From NCBI GenBank assembly GCA_903837255.1, contig CAILTZ010000818.1, forward strand, positions 1-10,668: a stretch of 10,668 nucleotides of DNA, given 5' to 3'. The first letter of the stretch is position 1; each line of letters begins with the position of its first letter. Positions 1 through 7,314 of this stretch are shown one piece after another. Source of the DNA: an uncultured Pirellula sp. GTDB lineage: Bacteria > Planctomycetota > Planctomycetia > Pirellulales > Pirellulaceae. The notes beneath the pieces are model-generated. The model was given only the letters and a program-made list of their open reading frames with translations. It made no database searches and was not told where the DNA came from. The translations under genes and the position numbers were made by a program.

Positions 1-1187
<1,187 letters not shown>

Positions 1188-1502
1188 TTAGCCCAAGACC
1201 GCGAGGACTTCGGATTCGTTCATCAGCAGGTACTCATCGCCATCGATTTCGATCGACTCGCCGGCATAGCTGGTAAACAGCACGTGGTCGCCAACCTTGA
1301 CTTGAAGCTGAGAGCGGCTTCCGTTCTCCAAAACGCGGCCGTCACCTACGCTGATGATCTTGCCCCGTGTCGGACGATCCTTGGCGCTGTCGGGCAAGTA
1401 AATGCCACCGACGGTTTTCTCCTGGGACTCTTGGCGCTGAACCACGATTCGGTCCCCGAGCGGAACCAATTTGACCTTGCTCTTCTCTTTAGTTGCAGCC
1501 AT
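1188..1502 (-). CDS. groES: Co-chaperonin GroES (10 kDa, Hsp10)
   Basis: GroES is the heptameric lid of the GroEL chamber in the cytoplasm. The 104-residue product is slightly longer than the usual 95-97 because of a Lys-rich N-terminal extension (MAATKEKSKV) before the first conserved stretch, KLVPLGDRIVV. The mobile loop that docks on GroEL spans about residues 24-44 and holds GGIYLP, where many GroES proteins have a GGI-V/M-L hydrophobic tripeptide, so a Tyr sits within the docking motif. The conserved GDHVLFTSYAG and the C-terminal LLMNESEVLAVL strand are present. The ATG start is supported by a GGAG nine bases upstream. It is the first gene of the groES-groEL unit. No CIRCE element (TTAGCACTC-N9-GAGTGCTAA) is visible upstream, so HrcA control is not suggested; a different near-dyad lies at 1570-1585. 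Confidence 0.98.
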   Translation of the reverse strand: MAATKEKSKVKLVPLGDRIVVQRQESQEKTVGGIYLPDSAKDRPTRGKIISVGDGRVLENGSRSQLQVKVGDHVLFTSYAGESIEIDGDEYLLMNESEVLAVLG

Positions 1503-1569
1503 CTACAAAAACTCCGTAGGCTAAACAAACGACGGTTGAATTACGCCAAAAAGGCATACAAAAAAGCTA

Positions 1570-1585
1570 TGCTTCCCAGGGAGCA
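1570..1585. promoter_or_regulatory. Near-palindrome in the groES / zinc-ribbon gene divergent spacer
   Basis: TGCTTCCCAGGGAGCA reads as TGCT(T)CCC - A - GGGAGCA, an inverted repeat with one extra T in the left arm. It lies 68-83 bases upstream of the groES start, a plausible operator position. It matches no operator I know, and chance occurrence is possible. The 223-base divergent spacer (1503-1725) otherwise holds AT-rich runs but no promoter I would assign. Confidence 0.25.
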
Positions 1586-1663
1586 ACTTTCGTGCCAGGA
1601 ATACCAATAAGCCTTTTTCCGGCCTGAAAATCGTTGCTTAACAGGCTTTTGCCCATTGTTTTG

Positions 1664-1681
1664 TTCCACTTCCAAGTGAAA
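1664..1681. promoter_or_regulatory. Inverted repeat upstream of the zinc-ribbon membrane protein gene
   Basis: TTcCACTTccAAGTGaAA is an imperfect 18-base dyad: CACTT and AAGTG are perfect arms around two bases, and two further T-A pairs lie outside one mismatch. It lies about 45-60 bases upstream of the ATG at 1726, where a promoter or operator would be expected. Function is inferred from position only. Confidence 0.3.
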
Positions 1682-1725
1682 ATAGTTGCTGATTTGTAGG
1701 AGCTACTTAGACAAAGGGTCAGCGG

Positions 1726-2598
1726 ATGCCGTTGCGTGTGAATTGCCAGTGCGGGGTGGCTTTGAATGTCCCCGATACGATGGCCGGTAAAGGGGTCAAG
1801 TGCCCGAAGTGCCAGAGCGTCATCGCCGTGGCACCCTCGAGCAACGCGGCCGCTGCGGCCACGGCAACCGCAAAACCAACGGCTTCTAAACCAGCCGTTG
1901 CCGCTAAGCCAGCGGCAACAAAACCAGCGGCAGCTAAACCGACAGCGACTGCCAGCCAAGATGCGATGTCCAAACTCCTGGACTCCGCAGGCCTGAAGAA
2001 ACGCGAGGGAATCTTTTGCCCCTCCTGCGATCGTTCGATCCCTCCTGGGGCGGCCATTTGCGTGGGATGTGGCTACAACTTGGAAGCCGGAAGCAAGATC
2101 GAAGGCTTCGAGGTCGAGGTCAAAGAGTTTGGCAATAAACGACTCGTCGAAGCCGCTGAAAGCATGGCCCGCGAGGCCGATACCGAAAAGCGACTCCTCA
2201 AAGTCGGGATGCCTTGGTGGATGATGCTTGCGATCATCCTCGGGGTACTTTTCATGATGACTGCGATCCTACTGAAAATGGATGTGAAAACATCGGGCAA
2301 CGTCTCCAGCGTCCCTTTGATCGCCAAACTCCAATCGGCTGACTATGGACCTGTGATCGCCTTTTCGGTCGGCGGAGCCGCTTGCCTCGTTGCTCTTTTC
2401 TCCTTGATTGCAATCCAAGGAACGGCTTTCAAGGAATCGCTCAAGCAGGGGCTACTGTGCACGCTAACGGTCTTTTACGTCTTTTACTACATGTTTTCAC
2501 GGATGAAGGAGCGCAAGCTCGGCAACACGGTCTTGATCTTTTGGATTGCAGCAATCGTCGCGGGCGTGTGCTTTGGATACTCACTCCCAAAGATCTGA
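1726..2598 (+). CDS. Membrane protein with two zinc-ribbon-like Cys clusters and Ala/Lys/Pro linker, function unknown
   Basis: The 290-residue product is not a named protein that I recognise. The N-terminus has C7-x-C9 and C26-x-x-C29, a zinc-ribbon-like cluster of the kind often seen at the start of planctomycete proteins. Residues about 38-78 are a low-complexity Ala/Lys/Pro/Thr linker with repeated KP-A units. A second cluster, C98-x-x-C101 and C112-x-x-C115 (CPSC and CVGC), resembles a zinc-ribbon fold. A charged segment follows (about 125-160), then four likely membrane helices near 164-185, 208-230, 242-259 and 268-287. The order suggests a membrane-anchored protein with its metal-binding N-terminal half probably cytoplasmic; topology is inferred. 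It is divergent from groES across 223 bases. The ATG at 1726 has only a weak GGG about 8 bases upstream, but translation from it begins directly in the first Cys motif. No enzyme motif was found. Confidence 0.88.
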   Translation: MPLRVNCQCGVALNVPDTMAGKGVKCPKCQSVIAVAPSSNAAAAATATAKPTASKPAVAAKPAATKPAAAKPTATASQDAMSKLLDSAGLKKREGIFCPSCDRSIPPGAAICVGCGYNLEAGSKIEGFEVEVKEFGNKRLVEAAESMAREADTEKRLLKVGMPWWMMLAIILGVLFMMTAILLKMDVKTSGNVSSVPLIAKLQSADYGPVIAFSVGGAACLVALFSLIAIQGTAFKESLKQGLLCTLTVFYVFYYMFSRMKERKLGNTVLIFWIAAIVAGVCFGYSLPKI

Positions 2599-2742
2599 TT
2601 TTTATTGCCCGACCCCACTCAACAAATCGAGACGATTGCAAATTCCTGCATCATCTGGAACCTTCCCGCAAAAAAACCGTCAAAAAAACGGGTGGCGAAA
2701 TGAGCAAATCAATTGCTTGGACGAGGGGCTTGGTTTACCCTA

Positions 2743-2754
2743 AGGCACTTGCCT
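2743..2754. repeat. Short inverted repeat in the leader of the STAS gene
   Basis: AGGCA-CT-TGCCT is a perfect 5-base dyad with outlying CC and GG, 48-59 bases upstream of the STAS start. The rest of the 203-base spacer (2599-2801) holds a small AGCAA-N5-TTGCT dyad at 2703-2717 and A-rich runs, and I see no clear terminator. Both dyads are short enough to be chance. Confidence 0.2.
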
Positions 2755-2801
2755 AGGTACAGTTTTGGTCCCTACCACTTTTGCTTTAGTAAGGTTTTTC
2801 G

Positions 2802-3161
2802 ATGGCCACCTATCGGCGTATCAATGTAATGGAGAATGGCGGCGTTCACGTGGTCCATTTCGTAGATAAGAAAATCGTGGACTCCGGGACAATCGAGCAG
2901 TTGGGTGACGAACTCACCGGCTTGGTCCTCAACGAAAAAAAGAACATGCTGCTGCTGAACTTCGACACCGTCGAGTTCATGTCCAGCGCCGCGCTCAACA
3001 AATTGATCTCCTTGAACAAGAAGGTCAAGGACTCCGCAGGCCAGCTTAAACTCTGCTGCCTGCGCCCCGAGATCGGCGAAGTCTTTAAAATCACCCGTTT
3101 GGATCGCGTATTTGACATCCGCAAAGACGAAGCTAGCGGTTTGTCAGCCTTCAAGCTCTAG
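2802..3161 (+). CDS. STAS-domain anti-sigma-factor antagonist (SpoIIAA/RsbV-like)
   Basis: This is a single STAS domain of 119 residues, close to the usual length of SpoIIAA/RsbV proteins. In that family the unphosphorylated antagonist binds a HATPase kinase and makes it release its partner; phosphorylation of a conserved Ser by the kinase reverses this. Hydrophobic strands VHVVHF and NMLLLNF lead into FMSSAALNKLISL. Aligned with the F-M-D-S-S-G-L phosphosite of SpoIIAA, Ser62 falls at the phosphorylated position, but the preceding Asp is Ser61 and the following Ser-Gly are Ala-Ala. The C-terminal part (LCCLRPEIGEVFKITRLDRVFDI) is typical. AAGG seven bases before the ATG supports the start. 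The gene is followed after 29 bases by an RsbW-like HATPase gene, which fits a cognate pair. The target, a sigma factor or another effector, is not in the window. Confidence 0.93.
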   Translation: MATYRRINVMENGGVHVVHFVDKKIVDSGTIEQLGDELTGLVLNEKKNMLLLNFDTVEFMSSAALNKLISLNKKVKDSAGQLKLCCLRPEIGEVFKITRLDRVFDIRKDEASGLSAFKL

Positions 3162-3190
3162 GTCGCTCCTACTCCAGGGACCCCTTGCTG

Positions 3191-3634
3191 ATGAACAGCC
3201 GACCGCCGATGTGGAAGTGCGATAAAATCATCCCCAGTGAATTGGATGCTGGGCATGCATCGATTGAAGAATTGATGAATGCCCTAGAATCCGCCGGGTG
3301 GGAAGGTCGCGATGTTTTTCATATCCAGATGGCGATCGAAGAAGCAGTCGTAAACGCAATCGAACACGGGAACAAAAGAGACGCTTCCAAACAAGTGCAT
3401 GTCGTCTTCGTCGTCGATCGCGATTCGGCCGAAATGACCGTTACCGATCAAGGCGAAGGCTTCGATCACCAAAACGTCGCCGATCCGACTGAAGAAGATC
3501 GCCTCGATCAACCCCGAGGTCGTGGAGTGCTCCTGATCAGAGAACTCATGAGCGAGGCGCATTACAACCCCAAGGGCAATAGCGTTTGGATGCGAAAAGT
3601 TCGCTCCAAGGACGAGCCTGAGGCAAGCTATTAG
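3191..3634 (+). CDS. RsbW/SpoIIAB-like HATPase, anti-sigma factor / serine kinase
   Basis: This is a stand-alone GHKL ATPase domain of about 147 residues, the size of RsbW and SpoIIAB. Such proteins bind a sigma factor or other target and phosphorylate the partner STAS protein. The Bergerat-fold motifs are visible: N-box [12 protein letters not shown] (about residues 50-61) with the Mg-binding Asn, G1 box DQGEGFD (86-92) and G2 box GRGVLLI (110-116). There is no membrane segment or histidine-kinase dimerisation domain. A TTG at 3185 opens the frame, but AGGGA at 3176-3180 is ten bases from the ATG at 3191 and only four from the TTG, so the ATG is preferred. It sits 29 bases after the STAS gene, probably co-transcribed. 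Its TAG stop (3632-3634) overlaps the TAA stop of the convergent DUF1559 gene. The client protein cannot be told from the sequence. Confidence 0.92.
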   Translation: MNSRPPMWKCDKIIPSELDAGHASIEELMNALESAGWEGRDVFHIQMAIEEAVVNAIEHGNKRDASKQVHVVFVVDRDSAEMTVTDQGEGFDHQNVADPTEEDRLDQPRGRGVLLIRELMSEAHYNPKGNSVWMRKVRSKDEPEASY

Positions 3635-4656
3635 TCGATGTCCGAACGGTCGGCTCTGGCACGCGTTCCCAAAGCTTGCCAAATCTGCACATCAATGTTG
3701 TTATTGATCGTCTGCACGCTACCGTCCATCAGACAAGAGTTGACCGACCCACCATGCCAAGACCGCGAGGTAAGAACCGCATAGGATGGTCGCGTCACGC
3801 TTTGACCTTCCGCCTGTGAGTTGTAGTCGATATTGTAGCGGACGCCGTTGTACATGTAGGGAACCACGGTGTTGGGACCCAACGTAACTGTGAATCCACT
3901 GTGATGAGCATGCCCGTTGGTCCATTCGCAATGCCCCGTCCCAGTGCCATCAGGAAAAATCCTATCCTTGCGACCCGAATCGGCAATCGCAGCTACCTCG
4001 GCAACCGTCGTCGGCATGGCGGTCGTCGATGGACCGGCATTGCGAGTATAAGCCTGCCAGGCATGCACTTCGCTCGCCCAAAGAGTGCGGCTGAGACCAT
4101 CGGTGACCGATGCAAGTCTCAACGTCGAATTCGCATGCGTCACCCCATCGCCACCGGTATTGGTGTTTGGATCGTATACGAACCAAGTCCCCAGATTGAA
4201 CCCATAGGTGGTCGGGTAGAGAAACATGTTCGATGTGCTCCCCGTGGCAGCCGTGTCGCGAGGAATATCCCCACGGGGGTCCGAAGGGCATACATACGTT
4301 GAGACACGGTAGTAGTTGAGAATCGGATAGTTGCTCCAGTTGACGCTCAAGTCAACTTGGTTGGCCAAGTTGTTTTGTTCCAGATAAGGGAAAAGCCGAC
4401 CGTGGATACTCCAGGATGCGTTGGTGGCACTCCTAGGGTTGATACACGCGCTCGGAGGAATCCGCTTAGTGGCCGACTCGTAGTTCATCATCGCCAAGCC
4501 GATCTGCTTGAGATTGTTCGAGCAAGACATCCGCCGGGCCGCTTCCCGAGCGGCTTGAACCGCCGGCAATAGCAATCCGACCAGGACCCCGATGATGGCG
4601 ATGACCACCAAAAGCTCTACCAGGGTAAATCCACAACGACGATTGCGAGGAACCAT
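3631..4656 (-). CDS. DUF1559 prepilin-like protein with H-X9-DG C-terminal motif
   Basis: The 341-residue product belongs to the planctomycete DUF1559 family. Its N-terminus is a type IV prepilin-like signal: a short basic leader (MVPRNRRCG), cleavage expected after Gly9, then [18 protein letters not shown] with Glu14 at mature position 5, followed by [17 protein letters not shown], the usual family sequence. The middle is a Ser/Thr/Asn/Tyr-rich extracytoplasmic domain. Near the C-terminus, H301 is followed by nine residues and D311-G312, the H-X9-DG motif, then [16 protein letters not shown]. Such proteins are presumed to be exported or assembled through a type II secretion or pilus-like machine, but their roles are unknown. 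The gene appears to stand alone, 135 bases downstream of the ACT gene. No strong ribosome site precedes the ATG, and a perfect dyad lies 39-54 bases upstream. Confidence 0.96.
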   Translation of the reverse strand: MVPRNRRCGFTLVELLVVIAIIGVLVGLLLPAVQAAREAARRMSCSNNLKQIGLAMMNYESATKRIPPSACINPRSATNASWSIHGRLFPYLEQNNLANQVDLSVNWSNYPILNYYRVSTYVCPSDPRGDIPRDTAATGSTSNMFLYPTTYGFNLGTWFVYDPNTNTGGDGVTHANSTLRLASVTDGLSRTLWASEVHAWQAYTRNAGPSTTAMPTTVAEVAAIADSGRKDRIFPDGTGTGHCEWTNGHAHHSGFTVTLGPNTVVPYMYNGVRYNIDYNSQAEGQSVTRPSYAVLTSRSWHGGSVNSCLMDGSVQTINNNIDVQIWQALGTRARADRSDID

Positions 4657-4690
4657 GAAATGTACGACCCAAACTGCCAGGAACGAAGAT

Positions 4691-4710
4691 TTCTAGAATT
4701 CGAGAATTCT
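4691..4710. promoter_or_regulatory. Perfect dyad and tandem TTC-GAA octamers upstream of the DUF1559 gene
   Basis: AGAATTC-GA-GAATTCT (4695-4710) is a perfect 7-base inverted repeat. With the four preceding bases it also reads as two tandem octamers, TTCTAGAA and TTCGAGAA, followed by TTCT. It lies 35-54 bases upstream of the DUF1559 start codon, at the expected promoter or leader position. It could be a protein-binding site or a small RNA hairpin, and no matching known operator comes to mind. Confidence 0.4.
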
Positions 4711-4791
4711 GCTCAGAAAATCAACGCTGGCAAACCGCAGGACAAAACTTCACCCCATATCGCGTCCTAGCGATGCGCCGTTGTCCAGGCT

Positions 4792-5292
4792 TCAACCATC
4801 GTCATCGTGATCCAGTAGATCACCTTCGTGCAAGAGCCTGAAGCCCTTTTGGGCCAGGGTATCGAGGGCCACCTCAGGATTGTCTACACAGATCGCAATC
4901 GCCGGACCGCCAGAACTGCGGCCCAGGAGTGAATAAGCCCTCACGATATTGATCTCGGCTTGGAGAATCGCCATGCAAATCTCCTGGAAAGGCTGGCCCG
5001 ATTCGGGCAATTCGACTCCAATACAATCGCTCTCAAAGAACGACAACCCCGCTCTTTCGAACGTCTCGCGACCGGTTTCTGGATTGCGCAGGAGGAATCG
5101 CACCAAGGCGCAGTCGGAGGAATCGTTGATCGAAAAACCCAGGATACGATTTCCAGAAATTTCTATCCTTCGGACGACATCCAAGAGTTGTCCGACTCGA
5201 TTCTCTAAAAAGACAGTGAACTGCCTAAGCGTCGGGTAGTCGCGCCCCCGCATCGTCTGGTACGTCGGTCCTGAACCCTCTGAGCTACTCAT
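4792..5292 (-). CDS. Two-ACT-domain regulatory protein, ligand unknown
   Basis: The 166-residue product holds two ACT folds and nothing else recognisable. The first (about 24-93) begins LRQFTVFLENRVGQLLDVVR, the beta-turn-helix of ACT domains in which the Asn-Arg-x-Gly turn commonly contributes to the amino-acid site. The second (about 94-158) contains FQEICMAILQAEINIVRAY and ends in AIAICVDNPEVALDTLAQKGF. ACT domains bind amino acids or other small ligands and control enzymes, so a role as a free-standing sensor or partner subunit is inferred. Similar short proteins are sometimes labelled acetolactate synthase regulators, but no ilv gene is nearby and I do not adopt that name. The start at 5292 is favoured over the internal Met14 by AGGAGAGGG, six bases upstream. 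A 205-base, dyad-rich spacer separates it from the upstream hydrolase gene, suggesting its own promoter. Confidence 0.85.
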   Translation of the reverse strand: MSSSEGSGPTYQTMRGRDYPTLRQFTVFLENRVGQLLDVVRRIEISGNRILGFSINDSSDCALVRFLLRNPETGRETFERAGLSFFESDCIGVELPESGQPFQEICMAILQAEINIVRAYSLLGRSSGGPAIAICVDNPEVALDTLAQKGFRLLHEGDLLDHDDDG

Positions 5293-5339
5293 GCAGATCC
5301 CTCTCCTGGAAAGCCTAAATCCACCACCCGCCGAAATCG

Positions 5340-5355
5340 CTTATAACGATATAAG
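5340..5355. promoter_or_regulatory. AT-rich perfect dyad, probable promoter/operator region of the ACT gene
   Basis: CTTATA-ACGA-TATAAG is a perfect 6-base inverted repeat 48-63 bases upstream of the ACT gene start. On the minus strand it supplies -10-like hexamers (TATATC, TATAAG), and GTGACT at 5369-5374 is a weak -35 candidate with a short 15-base spacer, so the exact promoter is uncertain. Confidence 0.4.
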
Positions 5356-5404
5356 ATACAACGCAAAAAGTCACGGACTTTAAAAGAATATCCTAGATGT
5401 ATCC

Positions 5405-5422
5405 AGTTGTTAGCGAACAACT
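5405..5422. promoter_or_regulatory. Perfect 18-base dyad upstream of the ACT gene
   Basis: AGTTGTT-AGCG-AACAACT has perfect 7-base arms around four bases. Its centre is 66 bases from that of the AT-rich dyad at 5340-5355, which has the same arm-N4-arm form but a different sequence. No T-run follows on either strand, so an operator or leader hairpin is more likely than a terminator. Confidence 0.4.
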
Positions 5423-5480
5423 ACTTATCCCGATCCTCTCCCACGATCCTTTCTGGGCATTGAACCATTGGGGAGCAAAC

Positions 5481-5497
5481 GATTGCCGAGTGCAATC
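5481..5497 (-). terminator. Terminator-like hairpin abutting the hydrolase stop codon
   Basis: On the minus strand GATTGC-ACTCG-GCAATC forms a perfect 6-base stem with a 5-base loop, beginning on the first base after the TGA stop (5498-5500). Only a short T-rich stretch (GTTTG) follows, so it may be a weak terminator or an mRNA-end-protecting hairpin. Confidence 0.35.
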
Positions 5498-6385
5498 TCA
5501 ATCGATCTTCCGCTCTAGGTTGTGATCCTGGGCAATCGCACCGTAGTAAGCCGGACGACGGTCGGCCCATCGATCGATGACATGCTCCTTGGGGACTCGC
5601 ACGAGTCTTTTGTTTCTAGCCTTGCTGCAATCGATCGTCGCGCGAAGGATCTGCTCGTCCTCATGGGCCGCATCGGCGATCGGGTTGCCGTTAGGATCGC
5701 AGATCCGGCTATTGCCGATGAACCGAAACCCACGTTCGGTGCCAACCCGATTGACACTCATGAAGTAAACGTTGTTCTCCAAGGCCCTCGCGTTGGGAAG
5801 ATATTTGGCAAACGTATCGGCTCCTGGGGGCCAATTGGTCGGGAGGACCAACAGATCGGCTCCGTCGAGGGCCAAGCATCGGGAGGACTCGGGAAACGAG
5901 CCGTCGTAGCAGATATGCATCCCAATCCGCAACTCATCGGCAGCCACCGCGCGGTATAGGTTCTCCCCCTGGGTGGTGAAGCGATCGACACCCAAAAACG
6001 GAAGATGGACTTTGCGGTACGTCGCAACGACACCGCTGGGGCCGACCAGAACGCAACTGTTGTAAATGGATCCGTGGGGACCGAGTTCTAAGAGGCCGAA
6101 GACCACATGCATGTTCCGGGCCTTGCAAATCTCCGCAATCGCATCGGTGGCCGGGCCAGGGATCGATTGAGCGTGCGGGAGTGCCTCCTCCAAGCTAGCA
6201 AAACAATAACCGCTGAGCATGCACTCGGGGAAAACCACCAAGTCGGCTCCCTGGACCTCCTGATGCGCAAGCCAACGCAGCATCCTCTGCAGGTTTGCTG
6301 CCGTATCGGCTAAATCGACATGCGTCTGGATCCCGCAGACGGTCTTCAGCAGGCCGGGTTTTGCAGTGTTCGGAAGTGTGCTCAT
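5498..6385 (-). CDS. Carbon-nitrogen hydrolase (nitrilase superfamily amidase)
   Basis: The 295-residue protein is a full-length single-domain member of the nitrilase superfamily, which hydrolyses C-N bonds of amides, carbamoyl compounds or nitriles through a Cys thioester. All three catalytic residues are present: Glu54 in VVFPECMLSGY, Lys125 in YRKVHLPF, and Cys159 in HICYDGSFPE. A later NRVG segment resembles N-carbamoylputrescine and beta-ureidopropionase-type amidases, but the substrate cannot be fixed from sequence. No signal peptide is seen, so it should be cytoplasmic. The ATG at 6385 follows a 94-base spacer after pstB on the same strand, so it could be read through from the pst operon or have its own promoter. 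No metabolic partner gene lies nearby to suggest a pathway. Confidence 0.94.
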   Translation of the reverse strand: MSTLPNTAKPGLLKTVCGIQTHVDLADTAANLQRMLRWLAHQEVQGADLVVFPECMLSGYCFASLEEALPHAQSIPGPATDAIAEICKARNMHVVFGLLELGPHGSIYNSCVLVGPSGVVATYRKVHLPFLGVDRFTTQGENLYRAVAADELRIGMHICYDGSFPESSRCLALDGADLLVLPTNWPPGADTFAKYLPNARALENNVYFMSVNRVGTERGFRFIGNSRICDPNGNPIADAAHEDEQILRATIDCSKARNKRLVRVPKEHVIDRWADRRPAYYGAIAQDHNLERKID

Positions 6386-6479
6386 GATGGTGTCGAGTCT
6401 AACACGAAACCAATCGACCGGCGACTACCCTTTTCACGAACCCGAAAAGCGTTCCACGAGTTCTTGGTACCGGCGGTGC

Positions 6480-7304
6480 TCACCCGAATCGGCCGGTGAC
6501 GTAATCCTCGGTTTCGCTGAGCGTTGGCCTAGTGAAGATCGTCGAGGTCTCGGCCATCTCGACCAATCTGCCCAAATACATAAACGCTGTGTGGTCACTG
6601 ATCCGGGAGGCTTGCTGCATGTTGTGTGTGACAATCAAGATCGAATACTCGCCTCGCAGCCGGTCGATCAAATCCTCGATTTTGCCAGTAGCGATCGGAT
6701 CGAGGGCCGAACAAGGCTCATCAAGCAGCAGCACCTCCGGATCGCTGGCGATAGCCCGAGCAATGCACAATCGCTGCTGCTGGCCACCTGAGAGACTCAA
6801 GCCCGACTCGTAAAGCCGATCCTTGACCTCCTCCCAAAGGGCCGCACCCCTGAGCGATTGCTCGCAGACCTGCATGAGGACCCGCTTGTCTCTCTGACCG
6901 TCGATCCGCAATGGATAAACGACATTTTCAAAGATGCTCATCGGAAAGGGGTTCGGCTTTTGAAAGACCATCCCCATGCGTTTACGCAGCTGGATCACGT
7001 CGACCGACGGGGCGAAGATCGATTCACCATTGAGCAGCATATCTCCCTCGATCCGAACCGACTCAATCAGATCGTTCATCCGATTGACGCTTCGGAGCAA
7101 CGTCGACTTGCCACAACCGCTAGGTCCCACCAACGCTGTAACCATCCCTTTGACAATCGGCATGCTGATGTTGTACAAGGCTTGTTTGCGGTTGTAGAAC
7201 AAGCTGAAATCGCGGATCGAAACTACAGTTTCTCGCGCCAGGACTTCCTGGTGGATCACCGATTCGATCGTTTGACCATCCGCGATGGCTTTGAGTCGAT
7301 TCAT
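6480..7304 (-). CDS. pstB: Phosphate ABC transporter ATP-binding protein PstB
   Basis: PstB is the ATPase of the high-affinity phosphate importer PstSCAB, acting as a dimer on the inner face of the membrane. The 274-residue product shows every ABC motif: Walker [10 protein letters not shown] (60-68), Q-loop [13 protein letters not shown] with Gln115, signature LSGGQQQR (171-178), Walker B VLLLDEP with catalytic Glu196, D-loop SALDP, and switch His227 in IVTHNMQ. The sequences [11 protein letters not shown] after Walker A and [15 protein letters not shown] are characteristic of PstB within the ABC family. About 28 residues precede the domain, slightly more than in E. coli. The ATG lies 10 bases after the pstA stop, with only a weak ribosome site, which fits translational coupling. 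phoU often follows pstB, but here the next gene is a nitrilase-family hydrolase. Confidence 0.98.
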   Translation of the reverse strand: MNRLKAIADGQTIESVIHQEVLARETVVSIRDFSLFYNRKQALYNISMPIVKGMVTALVGPSGCGKSTLLRSVNRMNDLIESVRIEGDMLLNGESIFAPSVDVIQLRKRMGMVFQKPNPFPMSIFENVVYPLRIDGQRDKRVLMQVCEQSLRGAALWEEVKDRLYESGLSLSGGQQQRLCIARAIASDPEVLLLDEPCSALDPIATGKIEDLIDRLRGEYSILIVTHNMQQASRISDHTAFMYLGRLVEMAETSTIFTRPTLSETEDYVTGRFG

Positions 7305-7314
7305 GGCGGACTTT

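Noticed and set aside
1503..1725. CIRCE/HrcA operator upstream of groES
   Set aside because: I looked for TTAGCACTC-N9-GAGTGCTAA on both strands. Only unrelated partial dyads are present.
1846..1960. Ala/Lys/Pro-coding stretch as a DNA tandem repeat or a frameshift scar
   Set aside because: The codons vary and the frame runs cleanly into the second Cys cluster, so this is a low-complexity protein linker rather than a DNA repeat or damage.
2382..2756. Plus-strand frame overlapping the end of the zinc-ribbon membrane protein gene
   Set aside because: It starts within the membrane-spanning part of a better-supported gene in another frame, and its translation lacks any recognisable fold.
5340..5422. 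Toxin-antitoxin or small-RNA locus in the dyad-rich spacer
   Set aside because: No small open frame with a ribosome site and no terminator-bounded RNA could be seen. The dyads are better described as possible operators.
6430..6449. Hairpin CTTTTC-N8-GAAAAG after pstB as a terminator
   Set aside because: The stem is short and AT-rich, the loop is eight bases and no T-run follows on the minus strand, so a terminator call is not supported.
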